64,000 nt of DNA from an uncultured Lewinella sp. (GCA_913057785.1 CAJXPD010000015.1:1-64000); one strand, 5' to 3'; counted from the stretch's first letter, positions 51,915 through 63,300 are shown. Program-made: numbers and translations. The notes: a model not told the origin generated them from the letters alone.

Positions 51915-54900
51915 TTAGAAGCCTAATTGGAATCCGAAGATTAAGCTTCGTGGCTGAGGATAGTACCCTCGGTCAATTCCCAAGTCTAGGTTGCTATTCA
52001 GAGCGTTTTCTCCAATCTCAGGATCAGCACCAGTATACTTCGTCCAAATGAAAAGGTTTTGTCCAGCCACGTATACGCGGATGTTTCGCGCACCGATTTT
52101 TTCTAAAACACCAGCTCCGAAATTGTAGCCCAAAGACAAGTTCTTCAGTTTCACAAAAGAACCGTCCTTAACGTGGAAATCAGACACCAACTGTTCCCCA
52201 CTTGAACCAGCCGCGAAAAGATTAGGCGGTGCTCCTGCTTCAGAATAGGCACTAGGACGATTCGAGCCAATGGCATCATAGCGAATCGTAGCGTCGAAGA
52301 TGTCGTTTCCTTGCGAACCATAGAAGTAGGCATTCAAGTCAAAGCCTTTGTATTGCATTCCTAGGTTCAACCCGAAGGTATAGTCTGGTAAAGGTTGGCC
52401 AATGAAAGTTTTATCTTCTTCGTTTGGCGTTGTTTTATCATTACCACTCCCGTCTAGATCGGCAAAGACCATATTTCCTTGCGCATCAATTCCCTCCACT
52501 ACATAGCCATAGAAACTAGAAATCGGTTGGCCAAGGGCAGTCAAGGTAATCGGATCGGCATACAACTGTCCGGTGAAGCCTCCTTGGAGGGCTTGACCAT
52601 TGTCACCTAAACTGGTGATTTCATTTTTGTTGTATCCAACACCAAACAAAGCGTTCCAGCTAAAGTCCTTGTTCACAAATTGTCGATAGGAAAGTAACAA
52701 TTCCACACCTTCGTTCTTAACGGTTCCTACATTGACAAAGGAAGGATTTAGGCCCGTACTCAAAGGCGTATTGGCGCGAAGTAGGATATCGGAGGTCTCT
52801 TTGTTGTAGTAATCGATCGTTACCCCCAGCGCTCCTTTAAACATATTGATATCCAGACCGATATTGGTTTGCTGTAGTTCTTCCCACTTAAGATCGGGAT
52901 TAGCCAACCCAGTCTGGGTAATCCCAGTACTACCGGAGTACTGTGCTGTGGTGGATACCGTCGCCAAGAAGCTGTAGGGCGTGGCTCCATCACTACCATT
53001 AATGCCCCAGCTAGCGCGTAGCTTCAGGAGATCAACTGCGTCACTATTAAAGAAACCTTCTTCTGAGATTAACCAACCCGCAGATACAGATGGGAATAGG
53101 CCCGAGCGATTGTTTTGCCCAAAGTTGGAAGACTGATCATTTCGCAAGGAAGCTCCGATTAGATATCTATCCTTATAGTTATAGTTTACACGTCCAAAGA
53201 AGGAGAGTAATCCGATTTCAGATTCAAGCCCAGGAGTAACAATAGCAGTAGAATTATCACTTGCCAGGGCAAAGTTTACGGACTCAAAGTCATTCACCAG
53301 ATAACTGCTAGCATTGGAGATATTTCCACCAAGGTTAGCGTAAGTTTCAATGACCTCGGTTCCGCCCAGAATAGTCAAGGTCTGCCCATCACCGATGTTA
53401 TCGAAGGTGTATTCGGCAGTCAGGTTGTATTGCGTATTCTCAACATCTGTCGGTGCTTCCGTATAGGAGACATTACCAGAAGTCGTAAATGTCTGTTCTG
53501 GATAGTTGATAAATGGCGTAAAAGAACGGTTCAAGGCGCTCAGATCATAGAAAGAATAAGAAGCCCTTAGATTCAGATTTCTCACCGGTTGATAAGAAAG
53601 AACGCCGGATAGTAAGGTTACATTCTGAACCGCTTCATTATTCGTGATGTCGATACTCCACAAAGGATTAGTAACAGCTCCTAATACATTTAAGGGTACT
53701 CCATTAATTTCCGGATTAGGGCTTTGTCTTCCCATGTTGAACAGCTCACCATTTTCTGCCCGGGCGGGATAAATGGAGGGAATCGCTGTGATGTAGTTCA
53801 TCAAAGCTGTACCTGTACCACCGCTGTTTTCAACCAGGAAGTTGCGGGTAATCTGCGTGTAATCAGCAGAAACGCTAAGCTGCAACTTTTCAGTTAAATC
53901 TGTATTGATGGTTCCGCGTACATTGCGGCGCTCATAATTAGACTTGTCCAGCTCGCCACCCACAAGTCCGTCCTGGTTGAATACACCAGCTCCGATGCTG
54001 TAGTCTGTTCTTGGACCACCATCAGATATAGATAGATGCAAATTACTCATCGGCACATTGTCATCAAAAATGACATCATACCAGTCCGTGTTGGGCAGTG
54101 CAGATCGCTCCTGCTCGGAGAAAGCACCCCTGAAGCCAGTTGGTACATCGAAATTTTGTACAGAGTTGTTGTAATAATCAATGTACTCATTCTTGTCCAT
54201 TAATGCTGGCTTGAATGCCAGGTTCTGCATTCCATAGTAACCACTAAGATTCACTCGGGCTCTATCCTGGATTCGGTCTCCCTTCTTAGTCTGTACTAAT
54301 ACCACACCATTTCCTCCCCTAGAACCATAGATCGCAGCTGAGGCTGCATCTTTCAGCAGGGTAATATTCTCTATGTCATCGGAATTTAGGTATTCCAGAT
54401 TCGGCACTTGTACACCATTTACCAAATACAAAGGTGTGGCCGAGTTTGGAGATCCAACACCACGCATTCGTACTGTTAGGGGAGCTCCGGGAGAGCCGGA
54501 GGTTTGAGTCACTACTACCCCTGGCGCACTCCCTTGCAGTGCAGTCTCAGGACGAGCAGTCCTCAGTTCTGTGATTTGCTTGGAAGAAATATTGGCTACC
54601 GCAGTTGTGGTAGATCTTTTGTTTTGTGTCTGTCCATACCCCAAAACCACGACCTCTCCTAGTAGTTTCACGTCGGTGGTAAGCCTAACATTTAGGCTGG
54701 CACCACTTACCGTAAGTTCTTGAGCCGCATAACCTGTGTAGGAAAACACGAGTACAGCTCCATATTCAGTGTCTACGGAGTAGTTTCCATCCAAATCAGT
54801 AGCGGTGCCCGTGCTGGTACCTTTTACCAGAATATTCACACCGGGAAGTCCAAGGCCACCATCATCAGCAACGGTACCCGAAACCGTAAGGGATTGGGCA

Positions 54901-54998
54901 GATACCGCAGCCGTGAACAGAAGCATGCAAAGCAAGCTCAAGCCCGTCGGCATTAACCGATGAAACCTTTCCATAATTTTGTTGTACAAAAGCTTCAT
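51915..54998 (-). CDS. SusC-like TonB-dependent outer-membrane transporter
   Basis: Imports oligosaccharides across the outer membrane with SusD. The ATG at 54998 is preferred (MKLLYNKIMERF...), giving a signal peptide ending VSAQ; ATG at 54974 is also possible. In order: carboxypeptidase-regulatory-like domain (VSGTVADDGGLGLPGVNILV), plug domain (VVVLGYGQTQNKRS ... RMRGVGSPNS), the LLKDAASAAIYGSRGGNGVV motif, and a long beta-barrel ending FGFQLGF. Length, 1028 aa, is normal. It lies between xylA (358 bases upstream) and susD. Confidence 0.95.
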   Translation of the reverse strand: MKLLYNKIMERFHRLMPTGLSLLCMLLFTAAVSAQSLTVSGTVADDGGLGLPGVNILVKGTSTGTATDLDGNYSVDTEYGAVLVFSYTGYAAQELTVSGASLNVRLTTDVKLLGEVVVLGYGQTQNKRSTTTAVANISSKQITELRTARPETALQGSAPGVVVTQTSGSPGAPLTVRMRGVGSPNSATPLYLVNGVQVPNLEYLNSDDIENITLLKDAASAAIYGSRGGNGVVLVQTKKGDRIQDRARVNLSGYYGMQNLAFKPALMDKNEYIDYYNNSVQNFDVPTGFRGAFSEQERSALPNTDWYDVIFDDNVPMSNLHLSISDGGPRTDYSIGAGVFNQDGLVGGELDKSNYERRNVRGTINTDLTEKLQLSVSADYTQITRNFLVENSGGTGTALMNYITAIPSIYPARAENGELFNMGRQSPNPEINGVPLNVLGAVTNPLWSIDITNNEAVQNVTLLSGVLSYQPVRNLNLRASYSFYDLSALNRSFTPFINYPEQTFTTSGNVSYTEAPTDVENTQYNLTAEYTFDNIGDGQTLTILGGTEVIETYANLGGNISNASSYLVNDFESVNFALASDNSTAIVTPGLESEIGLLSFFGRVNYNYKDRYLIGASLRNDQSSNFGQNNRSGLFPSVSAGWLISEEGFFNSDAVDLLKLRASWGINGSDGATPYSFLATVSTTAQYSGSTGITQTGLANPDLKWEELQQTNIGLDINMFKGALGVTIDYYNKETSDILLRANTPLSTGLNPSFVNVGTVKNEGVELLLSYRQFVNKDFSWNALFGVGYNKNEITSLGDNGQALQGGFTGQLYADPITLTALGQPISSFYGYVVEGIDAQGNMVFADLDGSGNDKTTPNEEDKTFIGQPLPDYTFGLNLGMQYKGFDLNAYFYGSQGNDIFDATIRYDAIGSNRPSAYSEAGAPPNLFAAGSSGEQLVSDFHVKDGSFVKLKNLSLGYNFGAGVLEKIGARNIRVYVAGQNLFIWTKYTGADPEIGENALNSNLDLGIDRGYYPQPRSLIFGFQLGF

Positions 54999-55324
54999 TG
55001 TTGAAAAGAATTTGATTGTTGTAAATCCTCTGCAGCGGGCATAGATATCCAACCCAAAGCGAGGGATTGCTTTAGTAGTGAGCATAAGGATCAATCGAAA
55101 TTATCCTTAAGTAGGGAGACAATAACTGCCAGCCTACTTGCTAGAAATCCTTGTGAAAAGTGGGTTTGTGTTTATTCCTGGCTAAGACCGAAAGCAATGA
55201 GCATTTGACATTTCCTTCTGATCCACGCCCTGGTTTAATGATTTAATTTAGTAGGTCCAAGAAAGACCCAATCTCGGCGTTTCATGGTCTGATCAGATCC
55301 GTATTATGTTACAATTCTAGTTTG
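54999..55324. other. Spacer upstream of susC, probable promoter region
   Basis: About 330 bases between the susC start and the hairpin after xylA. No gene is seen. TTACTTTG on the minus strand (55323-55330) differs by one base from the -7 box, but no -33 element was found. A promoter here would let susC be transcribed separately from xylA. Confidence 0.4.
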
Positions 55325-55352
55325 ACAAAGTAAGGCAAAGCCTACTCTTTGT
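55325..55352 (-). terminator. Weak hairpin directly after xylA
   Basis: ACAAAG and CTTTGT, and TAAGGC with GCCTA (one bulge), form an imperfect stem-loop four bases after the xylA stop. No T-run follows on the minus strand, so it may be only a weak or Rho-aided terminator or an mRNA 3' stabiliser. Confidence 0.35.
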
Positions 55353-55355
55353 ACA

Positions 55356-56714
55356 TTAGATATATTGATTGATGATATTTTCAAACAGTTCCTGCTTACC
55401 ACTTTTAGGCTGTGGTTCTCCGTTTTGCCAAGCCAATTCGGCAAGCTCTGGCAAGCCAAGCTGTCCCGCTTCAAATGCTCTTCCTTCGGCAGAATCAAAT
55501 GATTCATATCTTTCCTTTCTCAAAGCCAGATAATCTGATTCATTTAGAATATCGTTGGCAATTAAAAGCGCTCGGGCAAAGGCATCCATGCCACCAATAT
55601 GAGCATAAAAGATATCTTCAAGGTCCGTGGAATTACGTCTAGTTTTTGCATCGAAGTTGATCCCGCCACCGGACAAGCCTCCTGCTTGGAGGATCACTAG
55701 CATAGCTTCTGCCAATTCATTGAGATCATTCGGAAATTGGTCCGTGTCCCAACCATTCTGATAATCTCCACGATTGGCATCGATACTTCCCAGTAGATTG
55801 GCATCTGCTGCTACCTGAAGTTCGTGTTGGAAAGTATGTTGTGCTAAGGTGGCATGATTCACTTCAAGGTTTAGTTTGAAGTCGTCCAGTAGATCATACT
55901 TCTGTAAGAACCCGAAAACAGTAGCCGCGTCAAAATCGTATTGATGCTTTGTCGGTTCAGCGGGTTTGGGTTCAATAAAGAAGGTACCCGTAAAACCTTG
56001 GGCTCTGGCATAATCCCTAGCCATCGTCAGAAACTGAGCCAGATGATCAATTTCTTTTTGCATATCTGTGTTCAAAAGAGATAAATATCCTTCGCGCCCT
56101 CCCCAGAACACATAATTCAATCCATCTAGCTTAATCGTGGCATCTATTGCATTCTTCACCTGATTGGCAGCATAGGCTACAACGGCTAGGTCAGGATTAG
56201 TGGCAGCGCCATTCATGTATCGAGGATGTGAGAATAGGTTCGCGGTCCCCCAAAGCAATTGCACTCCACTCTCTCTTTGCTTGACCAAAGCATAGTCTGT
56301 GATCGCTTCCAGTCTCATTCTCGAGGCTTCTAAAGAATCCCCTTCATCTATTAAATCAAAATCATGAAAACAGTAGAACGGAACACCCAGCTTAGTCATG
56401 AATTCGAAAGCGGCGTCCATTTTATCTTTGGCTTGTTGTAAAGCATCTCCTGCATTCATCCAGGGGAATTGCTTAGTAGCAAGACCAAATGGATCTCCCC
56501 CTGTTCCACAGAAAGTGTGCCAATAGGCTGCAGCGAAGCGTAAGTGTTCCTTCATGCTTTTCCCCGCCACTTGGCGTTCCGCATCATACCATTTAAAGGC
56601 AAATGGATTCCGCGATTTTGGCCCTTCATAAGCGATTCGCCCTATACCTTTAAAATATTCTTCCTGTCCAATAGTAATATTTTGCTGCGTATCAAAAATT
56701 GTCGTCTCTTCCAT
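55356..56714 (-). CDS. xylA: Xylose isomerase
   Basis: Converts D-xylose to D-xylulose in the cytosol. The first ORF-track codon is TTG; the ATG at 56714 ([11 protein letters not shown]) gives 452 aa, the usual class II length. Characteristic sites are FYCFHDFD (catalytic His), [24 protein letters not shown] and [11 protein letters not shown] (metal ligands), and GSIDANRGD. It is the first gene of the minus-strand sugar locus and is divergent from the regulator with a 188-base shared spacer. No xylulokinase gene lies in the window. Confidence 0.97.
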   Translation of the reverse strand: MEETTIFDTQQNITIGQEEYFKGIGRIAYEGPKSRNPFAFKWYDAERQVAGKSMKEHLRFAAAYWHTFCGTGGDPFGLATKQFPWMNAGDALQQAKDKMDAAFEFMTKLGVPFYCFHDFDLIDEGDSLEASRMRLEAITDYALVKQRESGVQLLWGTANLFSHPRYMNGAATNPDLAVVAYAANQVKNAIDATIKLDGLNYVFWGGREGYLSLLNTDMQKEIDHLAQFLTMARDYARAQGFTGTFFIEPKPAEPTKHQYDFDAATVFGFLQKYDLLDDFKLNLEVNHATLAQHTFQHELQVAADANLLGSIDANRGDYQNGWDTDQFPNDLNELAEAMLVILQAGGLSGGGINFDAKTRRNSTDLEDIFYAHIGGMDAFARALLIANDILNESDYLALRKERYESFDSAEGRAFEAGQLGLPELAELAWQNGEPQPKSGKQELFENIINQYI

Positions 56715-56902
56715 TATTATCAATAATTTGACTTAGATAACAAATAAAATACTATTTCAACCCTCCAAACAATACAAAAGTATGGCACAGGCTAATAACT
56801 TTGAAATTATATATTACACCACCCTTACTCGCATACTACGCTTTTAGTACGCAAACTGCTATTTTTTACTATCTTAGAGGGACTTAAGGGCAAGACTCAA
56901 TC
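56715..56902. promoter_or_regulatory. Divergent promoter/operator region between xylA and its likely regulator
   Basis: Contains TACTTTTG on the minus strand (56782-56775) facing xylA and TAACTTTG on the plus strand (56796-56803) facing the regulator. Both match the TAnnTTTG -7 box exactly, though -33 TTG elements are not at standard spacing. Just before the regulator start, three ACTCGC/ACTACGC/AGTACGC copies lie within 30 bases (about 56825-56860), a possible binding array for the regulator. Confidence 0.4.
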
Positions 56903-59776
56903 ATGATTTGGACCTTCCGTACTTCAGCCTTGAAAGCTAGCATAACCGGCATTTGCCTTATCTTTTTCCAGCTTTTACTTGGGCAAAACGCCCCTGCAAC
57001 ACCTTTAGGCAGCCCCTTTATCACTAACTACGCTAGTGAGTTTTACTCCATTGCTGGAAAGAACTGGGATATTGGCCAAGGGGAAGACGGTAAGATGTAT
57101 TTTGCTAATAATTATGGTCTGGTGGAATTCAATGGCTATGATTGGCAACGTATTGGGCAGCCCTTAAACCAAAGTGAGCTACGTTCCTTTGCATTGGCGG
57201 GTGAAAGAATTTACATCGGCGGAACCTCCGAGATTGGATATTTCGATAGAAATAGTAGAGGGCAACTACGGTATCATCTTCTCAATGATCTGATTCAAGA
57301 CTCTCTTTTCAACTTCAATGATGTCCGTGCCATCTGTAGTTATCAGGAACGGGTATTCTTCCTAACCGATCAAGGTATCATGATCTATGACGAAGCTGCC
57401 CCATCTATATCCGTTCTAGGAAGAGGCATTCCTTTCAGAGCTTGGACCTCAGGTAGAGATGAGATCGTATTTGCAGCAAATGGGGCCGGTATCTTTGGAT
57501 ACGAGGATGATAAGCTTACCCAGATTTCGGATTATCAGGATTATTCCAATCTACATGTGGAATTTATTCAATCCATCCGTCCTGGCACTTATTTGCTCGG
57601 AACAGATAAATCTGGTGTATTGATTTTTGAAGAAGGGAGCATAAGGCCATGGAACTCTGGTAACCAAGACTACTTCAAGAAGATTTACCTAAATCGGGCT
57701 ACGATCCTTAACAAGGATCAACTCATTTTTGGGTCCTTGCATGAGGGCTTACTCGTCACCGATTACCAAGGGAACATTCACTACAAGATCAACGAAAAAG
57801 ATGGCCTTCCGGATCATAGTATCTTGTCTTTATACAAGGATCACCAAGGAAACATCTGGACTGCAATGGATGAAGGTGTTTCCTACTTGGAACTTAATAG
57901 CCCATTTACCCTTGTTAATAAGAAAAATGGTCTGAGGGGAGAGGTATATTCGATCTTACCAACCGAACAACATCTTTATGTAGGCACTAGCAGGGGGCTA
58001 TTCATTAGCCCCTGGTCAAATAGGGTTTCCAGGCAGCTACAATTTAAGCTCATTCCGAAGACAACCGGAACATGCTGGCAGATCATCGAACATCAAGGCA
58101 ATGTTCTGCTCGCTCACCATAATGGTATATTTCAAGTCGAGGGAGACAAAGCTACCTTTATAGGAGGAGAGGGGCACTGGAACTTTGCTATTCATCCGGA
58201 GCAAACTAACCTACTTTTATCGGGTCATTATAGGGGCGTCCGTGTGGTGGAATACCGAGAGGGACAATACCAGATTCGTAATGATATCGAAGGCTTTAGT
58301 GAAACAAGTAGGGAATTGCTGTTTGATAGAGAAAGGGTCTGGATTTCTCATGGTTATAAGGGTATCTATCAATTGGAATTATCGCAGGACCTTAGTCGAT
58401 TCTCAAAGGTTGAATTATACGACTCTTTGTCTGGTTTGCCTTCCAATTTGTACAACAATCTGATCCCTTCTGCTGATGGCGTACTTTTTGGGACGCAAAA
58501 TGGGGTATTCCAGTACAATGCTGAAACTAACCAGATGGAGCCAGAGCCGGTATTCAGTAAGATTCTTGGCACCGAGACTTTAATCAGAAAGGTCTATTCT
58601 ATGGGTAATGGTAGTTTTCTGGCCATTAAAAACTATTATCGTTCGGATGAGATAGCGATGATAGATCTTTTGGAAGATGGTAGCTTCACACAAACTGAAG
58701 ATCCCTTTCAAAAACTACGAGGGCAATTGATTCCTGCCTTTGAAAGCATAAGTTTCCCGGATCCATCTTTAATACTAATCGGCAGTCGTCGGGGCTTGCT
58801 TATCCTCAACACCGCATTTCGGTCCACTGCCTCAAGACAGCATGATTGCTTCATTAATGAAGTCAATTTACCTTTACGGTCGAAAACGGTCTTCGAGAGT
58901 GGAGCTGGCATCACCAGTAGCCAAAGAATAAGTATCCCTTCGCGTGAAAACGAGTTGTTAGAGTTTACTGTCTCAAGCTCCTTTTTTGAGGCCATCCCAT
59001 ACATTCAATACAGCACTTATCTGGAAGGCTATGATCAGGAATGGCAACCCTGGAGTAGTTCCAATCAACGCCAGTTCGTCGGGCTTCCCTCCGGAGATTA
59101 TACTTTTTGGGCTAAGTCCAGAAATATATATGATGTAGAGGCTGAATCCCCTCCCATCAATTTTACCATTGAGATGCAGGACTATAGCATTTCCGGCTAT
59201 GTTATTTGGGGAATCGCACTAATCATCGTTCTAATGGGTTTATTGCTCTATTTCTTTGCCAATAGCACCTATCAGCGACCATTGATTCGTCAATTAAGTT
59301 CAGAAAAGCACTCTTTGAGCAGCACCATACAGCACTTGGAAGCCCAACAGGAAGAATGGCAGACGGAAAGAGAACACACGAACCTGAACTTATCTGAAGC
59401 CCTATTGAAGGGTGAGATGCAGCAGGTCTTCATTAAGAAGATTGAGCAATTGGCTCACCAGAAAGCGGATATCAAGGAAGTACAAAAGGCACTGCAGCAA
59501 TACGAAAACTCTAGCAAGGGAATTCAGATACAGCTGGATACCCAACAATTAGTGGAAAAGGATGACTTTCTGGTAAAAATCAAAGAGAATTACCCGGATC
59601 TCTCAGCTCGAGAATTGCGCTTATGCAGTTATTTGAAGCTCAATGTCAGCAGCAAAGAAATTGCAGAGTATATGGGCATCTCCATTCGAGGTGTCGAATC
59701 CTTACGATATAGGGTCCGCAAGAAACTCGGCTTAACGACTAGCCAAGATCTCACTGCCTTCATTCTCCAATTATGA
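56903..59776 (+). CDS. Membrane-spanning one-component regulator: propeller, Y_Y_Y domain, TM helix, LuxR-type HTH
   Basis: Likely sensor and transcription factor of the sugar locus. In order: signal peptide (about 1-28), Reg_prop-type propeller repeats (about 30-680; for example LPDHSILSLYKDHQGNIWTA), Y_Y_Y domain (about 710-775; YLEGYDQEWQPWSSSNQRQF), a TM helix near 780-800 (VIWGIALIIVLMGLLLYFF), a coiled coil (about 805-890) and a LuxR-type HTH (about 900-955; LSARELRLCSYLKLNVSSKE, RGVESLRYRVRKKLGL). The periplasmic part is like hybrid two-component sensors, but no histidine-kinase or receiver domain follows, so signal and DNA binding are in one polypeptide. It is divergent from xylA. The ligand is unknown; an oligosaccharide is likely. 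Confidence 0.88.
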   Translation: MIWTFRTSALKASITGICLIFFQLLLGQNAPATPLGSPFITNYASEFYSIAGKNWDIGQGEDGKMYFANNYGLVEFNGYDWQRIGQPLNQSELRSFALAGERIYIGGTSEIGYFDRNSRGQLRYHLLNDLIQDSLFNFNDVRAICSYQERVFFLTDQGIMIYDEAAPSISVLGRGIPFRAWTSGRDEIVFAANGAGIFGYEDDKLTQISDYQDYSNLHVEFIQSIRPGTYLLGTDKSGVLIFEEGSIRPWNSGNQDYFKKIYLNRATILNKDQLIFGSLHEGLLVTDYQGNIHYKINEKDGLPDHSILSLYKDHQGNIWTAMDEGVSYLELNSPFTLVNKKNGLRGEVYSILPTEQHLYVGTSRGLFISPWSNRVSRQLQFKLIPKTTGTCWQIIEHQGNVLLAHHNGIFQVEGDKATFIGGEGHWNFAIHPEQTNLLLSGHYRGVRVVEYREGQYQIRNDIEGFSETSRELLFDRERVWISHGYKGIYQLELSQDLSRFSKVELYDSLSGLPSNLYNNLIPSADGVLFGTQNGVFQYNAETNQMEPEPVFSKILGTETLIRKVYSMGNGSFLAIKNYYRSDEIAMIDLLEDGSFTQTEDPFQKLRGQLIPAFESISFPDPSLILIGSRRGLLILNTAFRSTASRQHDCFINEVNLPLRSKTVFESGAGITSSQRISIPSRENELLEFTVSSSFFEAIPYIQYSTYLEGYDQEWQPWSSSNQRQFVGLPSGDYTFWAKSRNIYDVEAESPPINFTIEMQDYSISGYVIWGIALIIVLMGLLLYFFANSTYQRPLIRQLSSEKHSLSSTIQHLEAQQEEWQTEREHTNLNLSEALLKGEMQQVFIKKIEQLAHQKADIKEVQKALQQYENSSKGIQIQLDTQQLVEKDDFLVKIKENYPDLSARELRLCSYLKLNVSSKEIAEYMGISIRGVESLRYRVRKKLGLTTSQDLTAFILQL

Positions 59777-59787
59777 TCTACCCTCCC

Positions 59788-60330
59788 TTAGGAAACATCC
59801 TTGTATACCTTACGGTACATCTTTTGTAGACGCTTACGCGCAAAGAAAATTCGGCTTTTGATAGTTCCCACTGGTGTCTTAAGCTCCTTCGCAATTTCTT
59901 CATATTTATACCCCTCATGGGCTAACATAAATGGAATGCGAAAATCGTCCGGCAACCTATCCGTAAGTGAGGTAAGGTCTTGTAACTCCAAATCTCTATC
60001 TCCTTGGTTATTGGTAACCTTATTGTCGATAGCTAGCGATTGGCTGGAGCGGACCTGCTCAAGTAATTGAGACCGACGATGGTGCTTACGGTAATCATTA
60101 ATGAAGATATTCTTCATAATGGTGGCGGCCCAGGCCTTAAAGTTAGTACCAGGCTGAAAGCGTTCTGCTTGTGAAAGAATGCGTAGTAAGGTATTTTGCA
60201 CTAGATCATCTGCCTTGACCTTGTCTCCGGTAAGTTTCAGGGAAAAACGTTCAAGGTCCAGATGAATCACCTTTAGCTGCTGTTCGACGAGGGATCGTCG
60301 GTTTTCTTTAGGATCTTTGTTTTGTTGCAT
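59788..60330 (-). CDS. ECF-family RNA polymerase sigma factor
   Basis: Group 4 sigma factor. Region 2 is at about residues 20-90 (DDLVQNTLLRILSQAERFQP, then WAATIMKNIFINDYRKHHR) and region 4 at about 120-172 (LPDDFRIPFMLAHEGYKYEE, then GTIKSRIFFARKRL). Length 180 aa is normal. No anti-sigma gene is next to it. It lies 49 bases downstream of the RND pump gene in the same direction and converges with the regulator (11-base gap). Confidence 0.92.
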   Translation of the reverse strand: MQQNKDPKENRRSLVEQQLKVIHLDLERFSLKLTGDKVKADDLVQNTLLRILSQAERFQPGTNFKAWAATIMKNIFINDYRKHHRRSQLLEQVRSSQSLAIDNKVTNNQGDRDLELQDLTSLTDRLPDDFRIPFMLAHEGYKYEEIAKELKTPVGTIKSRIFFARKRLQKMYRKVYKDVS

Positions 60331-60379
60331 GTAAATCTTATTTGAAGGCCCCGAAGGAGGCGAGTTTATGTAATTTAGA

Positions 60380-63300
60380 TTAGGCAGCGATTGTCGGTTT
60401 GGCTCTAAAAAGTAACTTATATAACACTGGGACGAAGAGTAAGGTAATTACCGTAGCGAAGAGCAATCCAATCATAATAGCAATAGCCATGGGTTCCCAC
60501 ATTTCTCCCCCACCCAGATATAGCGGAATTAGCCCCAAAGTTGTCGTAAATGTGGTGAGCAAGATCGGTCGGAATCGCTGCTGAGCAGCCTCCACTATCG
60601 CTTCGTAGGGCGTTCTATTAAAATCATCTATTTCAATCTGTATTCGATCTAACAATACAATAGCGTTGTTGATCACAATCCCTGCTAAGGAAATCACGCC
60701 CAAGAAAGCCATGAAACCGAAGAAGGACTGGAACATCAATAGACCAAAGATCACCCCGATGATCCCGAGCGGAATCGTTAAAAGGACTATCCCTGTTTTG
60801 CGGAAAGAGTTGAATTGTAAAATCAAAAGTAGTAGAATGATAAAACCAGACAGCGGCAACTTTGCTATTACGGCACCCATAGCCTCGGCGCTTTGCTCAG
60901 ATTCTCCACCCAAACTGTAGGTGTAGCCACTTTTCCAGTTATCTGCTTTTTCACGCAGTAGAGGCGTGATGCTGCTGGTTAATTCAGAAGCCGTAAACCC
61001 AGGCATCGCATCACAACTAATGGTGATGGTTCGGAATAGATTTCTTCTTAGAATCTTGGCATTTTGCCATTGCGGATTGATACTGGCCACCTGCTGCAAG
61101 GGCACATTAGATCCCGAATTTTGAGCGAATAGATTGATGCCATTCAGGTCACGGATATCTAGGTTTTCACTGTCGATAGTTCGCATCATGATCGGGATGT
61201 TTTCATCCCCTTCTCGGTATGATCCGGCGTTAAAGCCATCCAAGGTAGTTTGTAGGGAAATAGCAATGTCTTGGTTACTTAAGCCCGCCCGATTGGCATT
61301 ATCTTGATCAATGTCGATTACAAATTTCTTAATCTGAGGGCCCCAGTTATCCGAAATGCTTCTTGTTCCAGGTACGCCAAGTAGCAGCTGTTTGATCTCT
61401 TCAGAAATCAAGAAAAGTTCCCTTGGAGAATCCCCAGACACCCGAATTTCAACATCCTTTCCACCACCTCCACCACCAGAAAGTGGAGCTACTTGAACTT
61501 CCGCATCTGGCAATTGCTCAAAGCAGTAATCTTGCAGTTGCTCAATCACATGATTATTGTCCGTAAAGGAAGAGGTATTCAATAGGAGGTGCCCGTAGCC
61601 AGAATTCGCCTCACCAGGTTGATATCCCAAATCGTAGGAGGAAGGCCCTTCACCAATGAAGGCAGACCAATCCGTGATTCCCTTATCTCTCCCTTCACCT
61701 ACTAATAGTTCAGCGCGGATAAAATCTTCTATTTGATTCACCGTGCGCTCAGTTTCTTCGATCTTGGTGCCTAGTGGAAGGTTCATATCGAGGGTCACCA
61801 AATTCCGATCACTATCGGGAAAGAAAATGAAAGGTATGCTTCCGAACAGACTAAGGCTACCGAAAAACAAGATCACAATACCCGCCGTAAAAATCCAGGG
61901 ACGCCTCAATACACCGGATAAGATCCCTTTGTACCATGACGTAAGCCGATCAAACATGCCCGGTTTGTTGTTGTCCGCCTCCTTCTTTTCTACCCGTATA
62001 AATCTTGCTCCAAGAAATGGGATCATGGTCATGGCCAAGATCCAAGAGGAAAGCAAGGTGATGGTAATCACTGAAAAGAGTGGGCCCATCATTTCACCCA
62101 TGGTATTTTCCGCAAGAAAGAAAGCCAAGAATGCCGCTGAAGTGGTGAGGGATGATACCAAGAGGGGCGTGAACAGTTCTCCGGATGCATTAATGGCGGC
62201 ATTGAAGGCGGTCTGGCCTTCTTCCATTTTCACCATAATGGACTCGGAAACCACGATAGCATTATCTACTAAGAGCCCCAAGGCCATGATTAAGGCAGCC
62301 AAGGATACCTGATTTAAACCAATATCAAACATGCCCATGATCCAGAGCGTCATAATCATGGCCATCGGAATCAGACTGGCCACCACAATACCCGTACGGA
62401 ACCCAAGGAAAAGTAGCATGACAACCAAAACAATCCCCACCGACTGAAATACATTGCTCAAAAAGTCATTCACTTTTTGATCTACGTATAGATCCTGGCC
62501 AGCCATCCTAGCCACGGAAAGGCCCACGGGTAATTCACGATTGTAGCCAGCTATCTTTTCGTCCACCAACTGTCCCAATTCAATGAGGTTGGCTCCCTCC
62601 TTCAAGGCGATGGCGATGGCAATACCTGGTTCTCCATTGATACGAACGATCTTCTCCGTGGGAGATTTATAGCCTCGAGTTACGTCAGCAATATCCCCCA
62701 ACGGAATAGCATTGCCAGAGGGCATGGTGATCAAGGTTCTTTCCAAGTCCTCTACAGACTCAAAATTTCCACTTGGCTCCAGGGCTATTCGCTTATTTTC
62801 CAGGCCAACCTGCCCACCGGAATACACAATATTCGTCACGGAAAGGATGCTTTGCAGTCGAGAGGCCGTTAGTCCCATTTCAGCCAAACGCGCATTATCA
62901 AACTCTACGTAGATCTGCTCTGGTAATTCTCCTTTAATTTCAACCTCAGCCGCGGCGTCCATTTTCACGAGATCGTCTCGGATATCTTCTGCGTACTCAC
63001 GCATTTCCGCATTGCTAAAACCATCTCCTTCCAATCCTAACATTATTCCATACACAGTGCCAAAACCATCATCGTTGATCCTCGGTGGCCGACTGCCATC
63101 GGGTAGCTCCTTCTGAATCCCTTCAATCTTGCGTCTTAAGCGATCCCATACCACCTGCAAATCTTCCTTTGCAATATCCGGTGTCAAAGAAACGGTAACT
63201 ACGGACAAGCCGGTCCGGCTCTCGCTGGTTACATCATCCAACTCCGGAAGCTCTTGAACCGTCTCCTCTATTTTTTTAGTAATAAGCTGCTCTACCCGAT

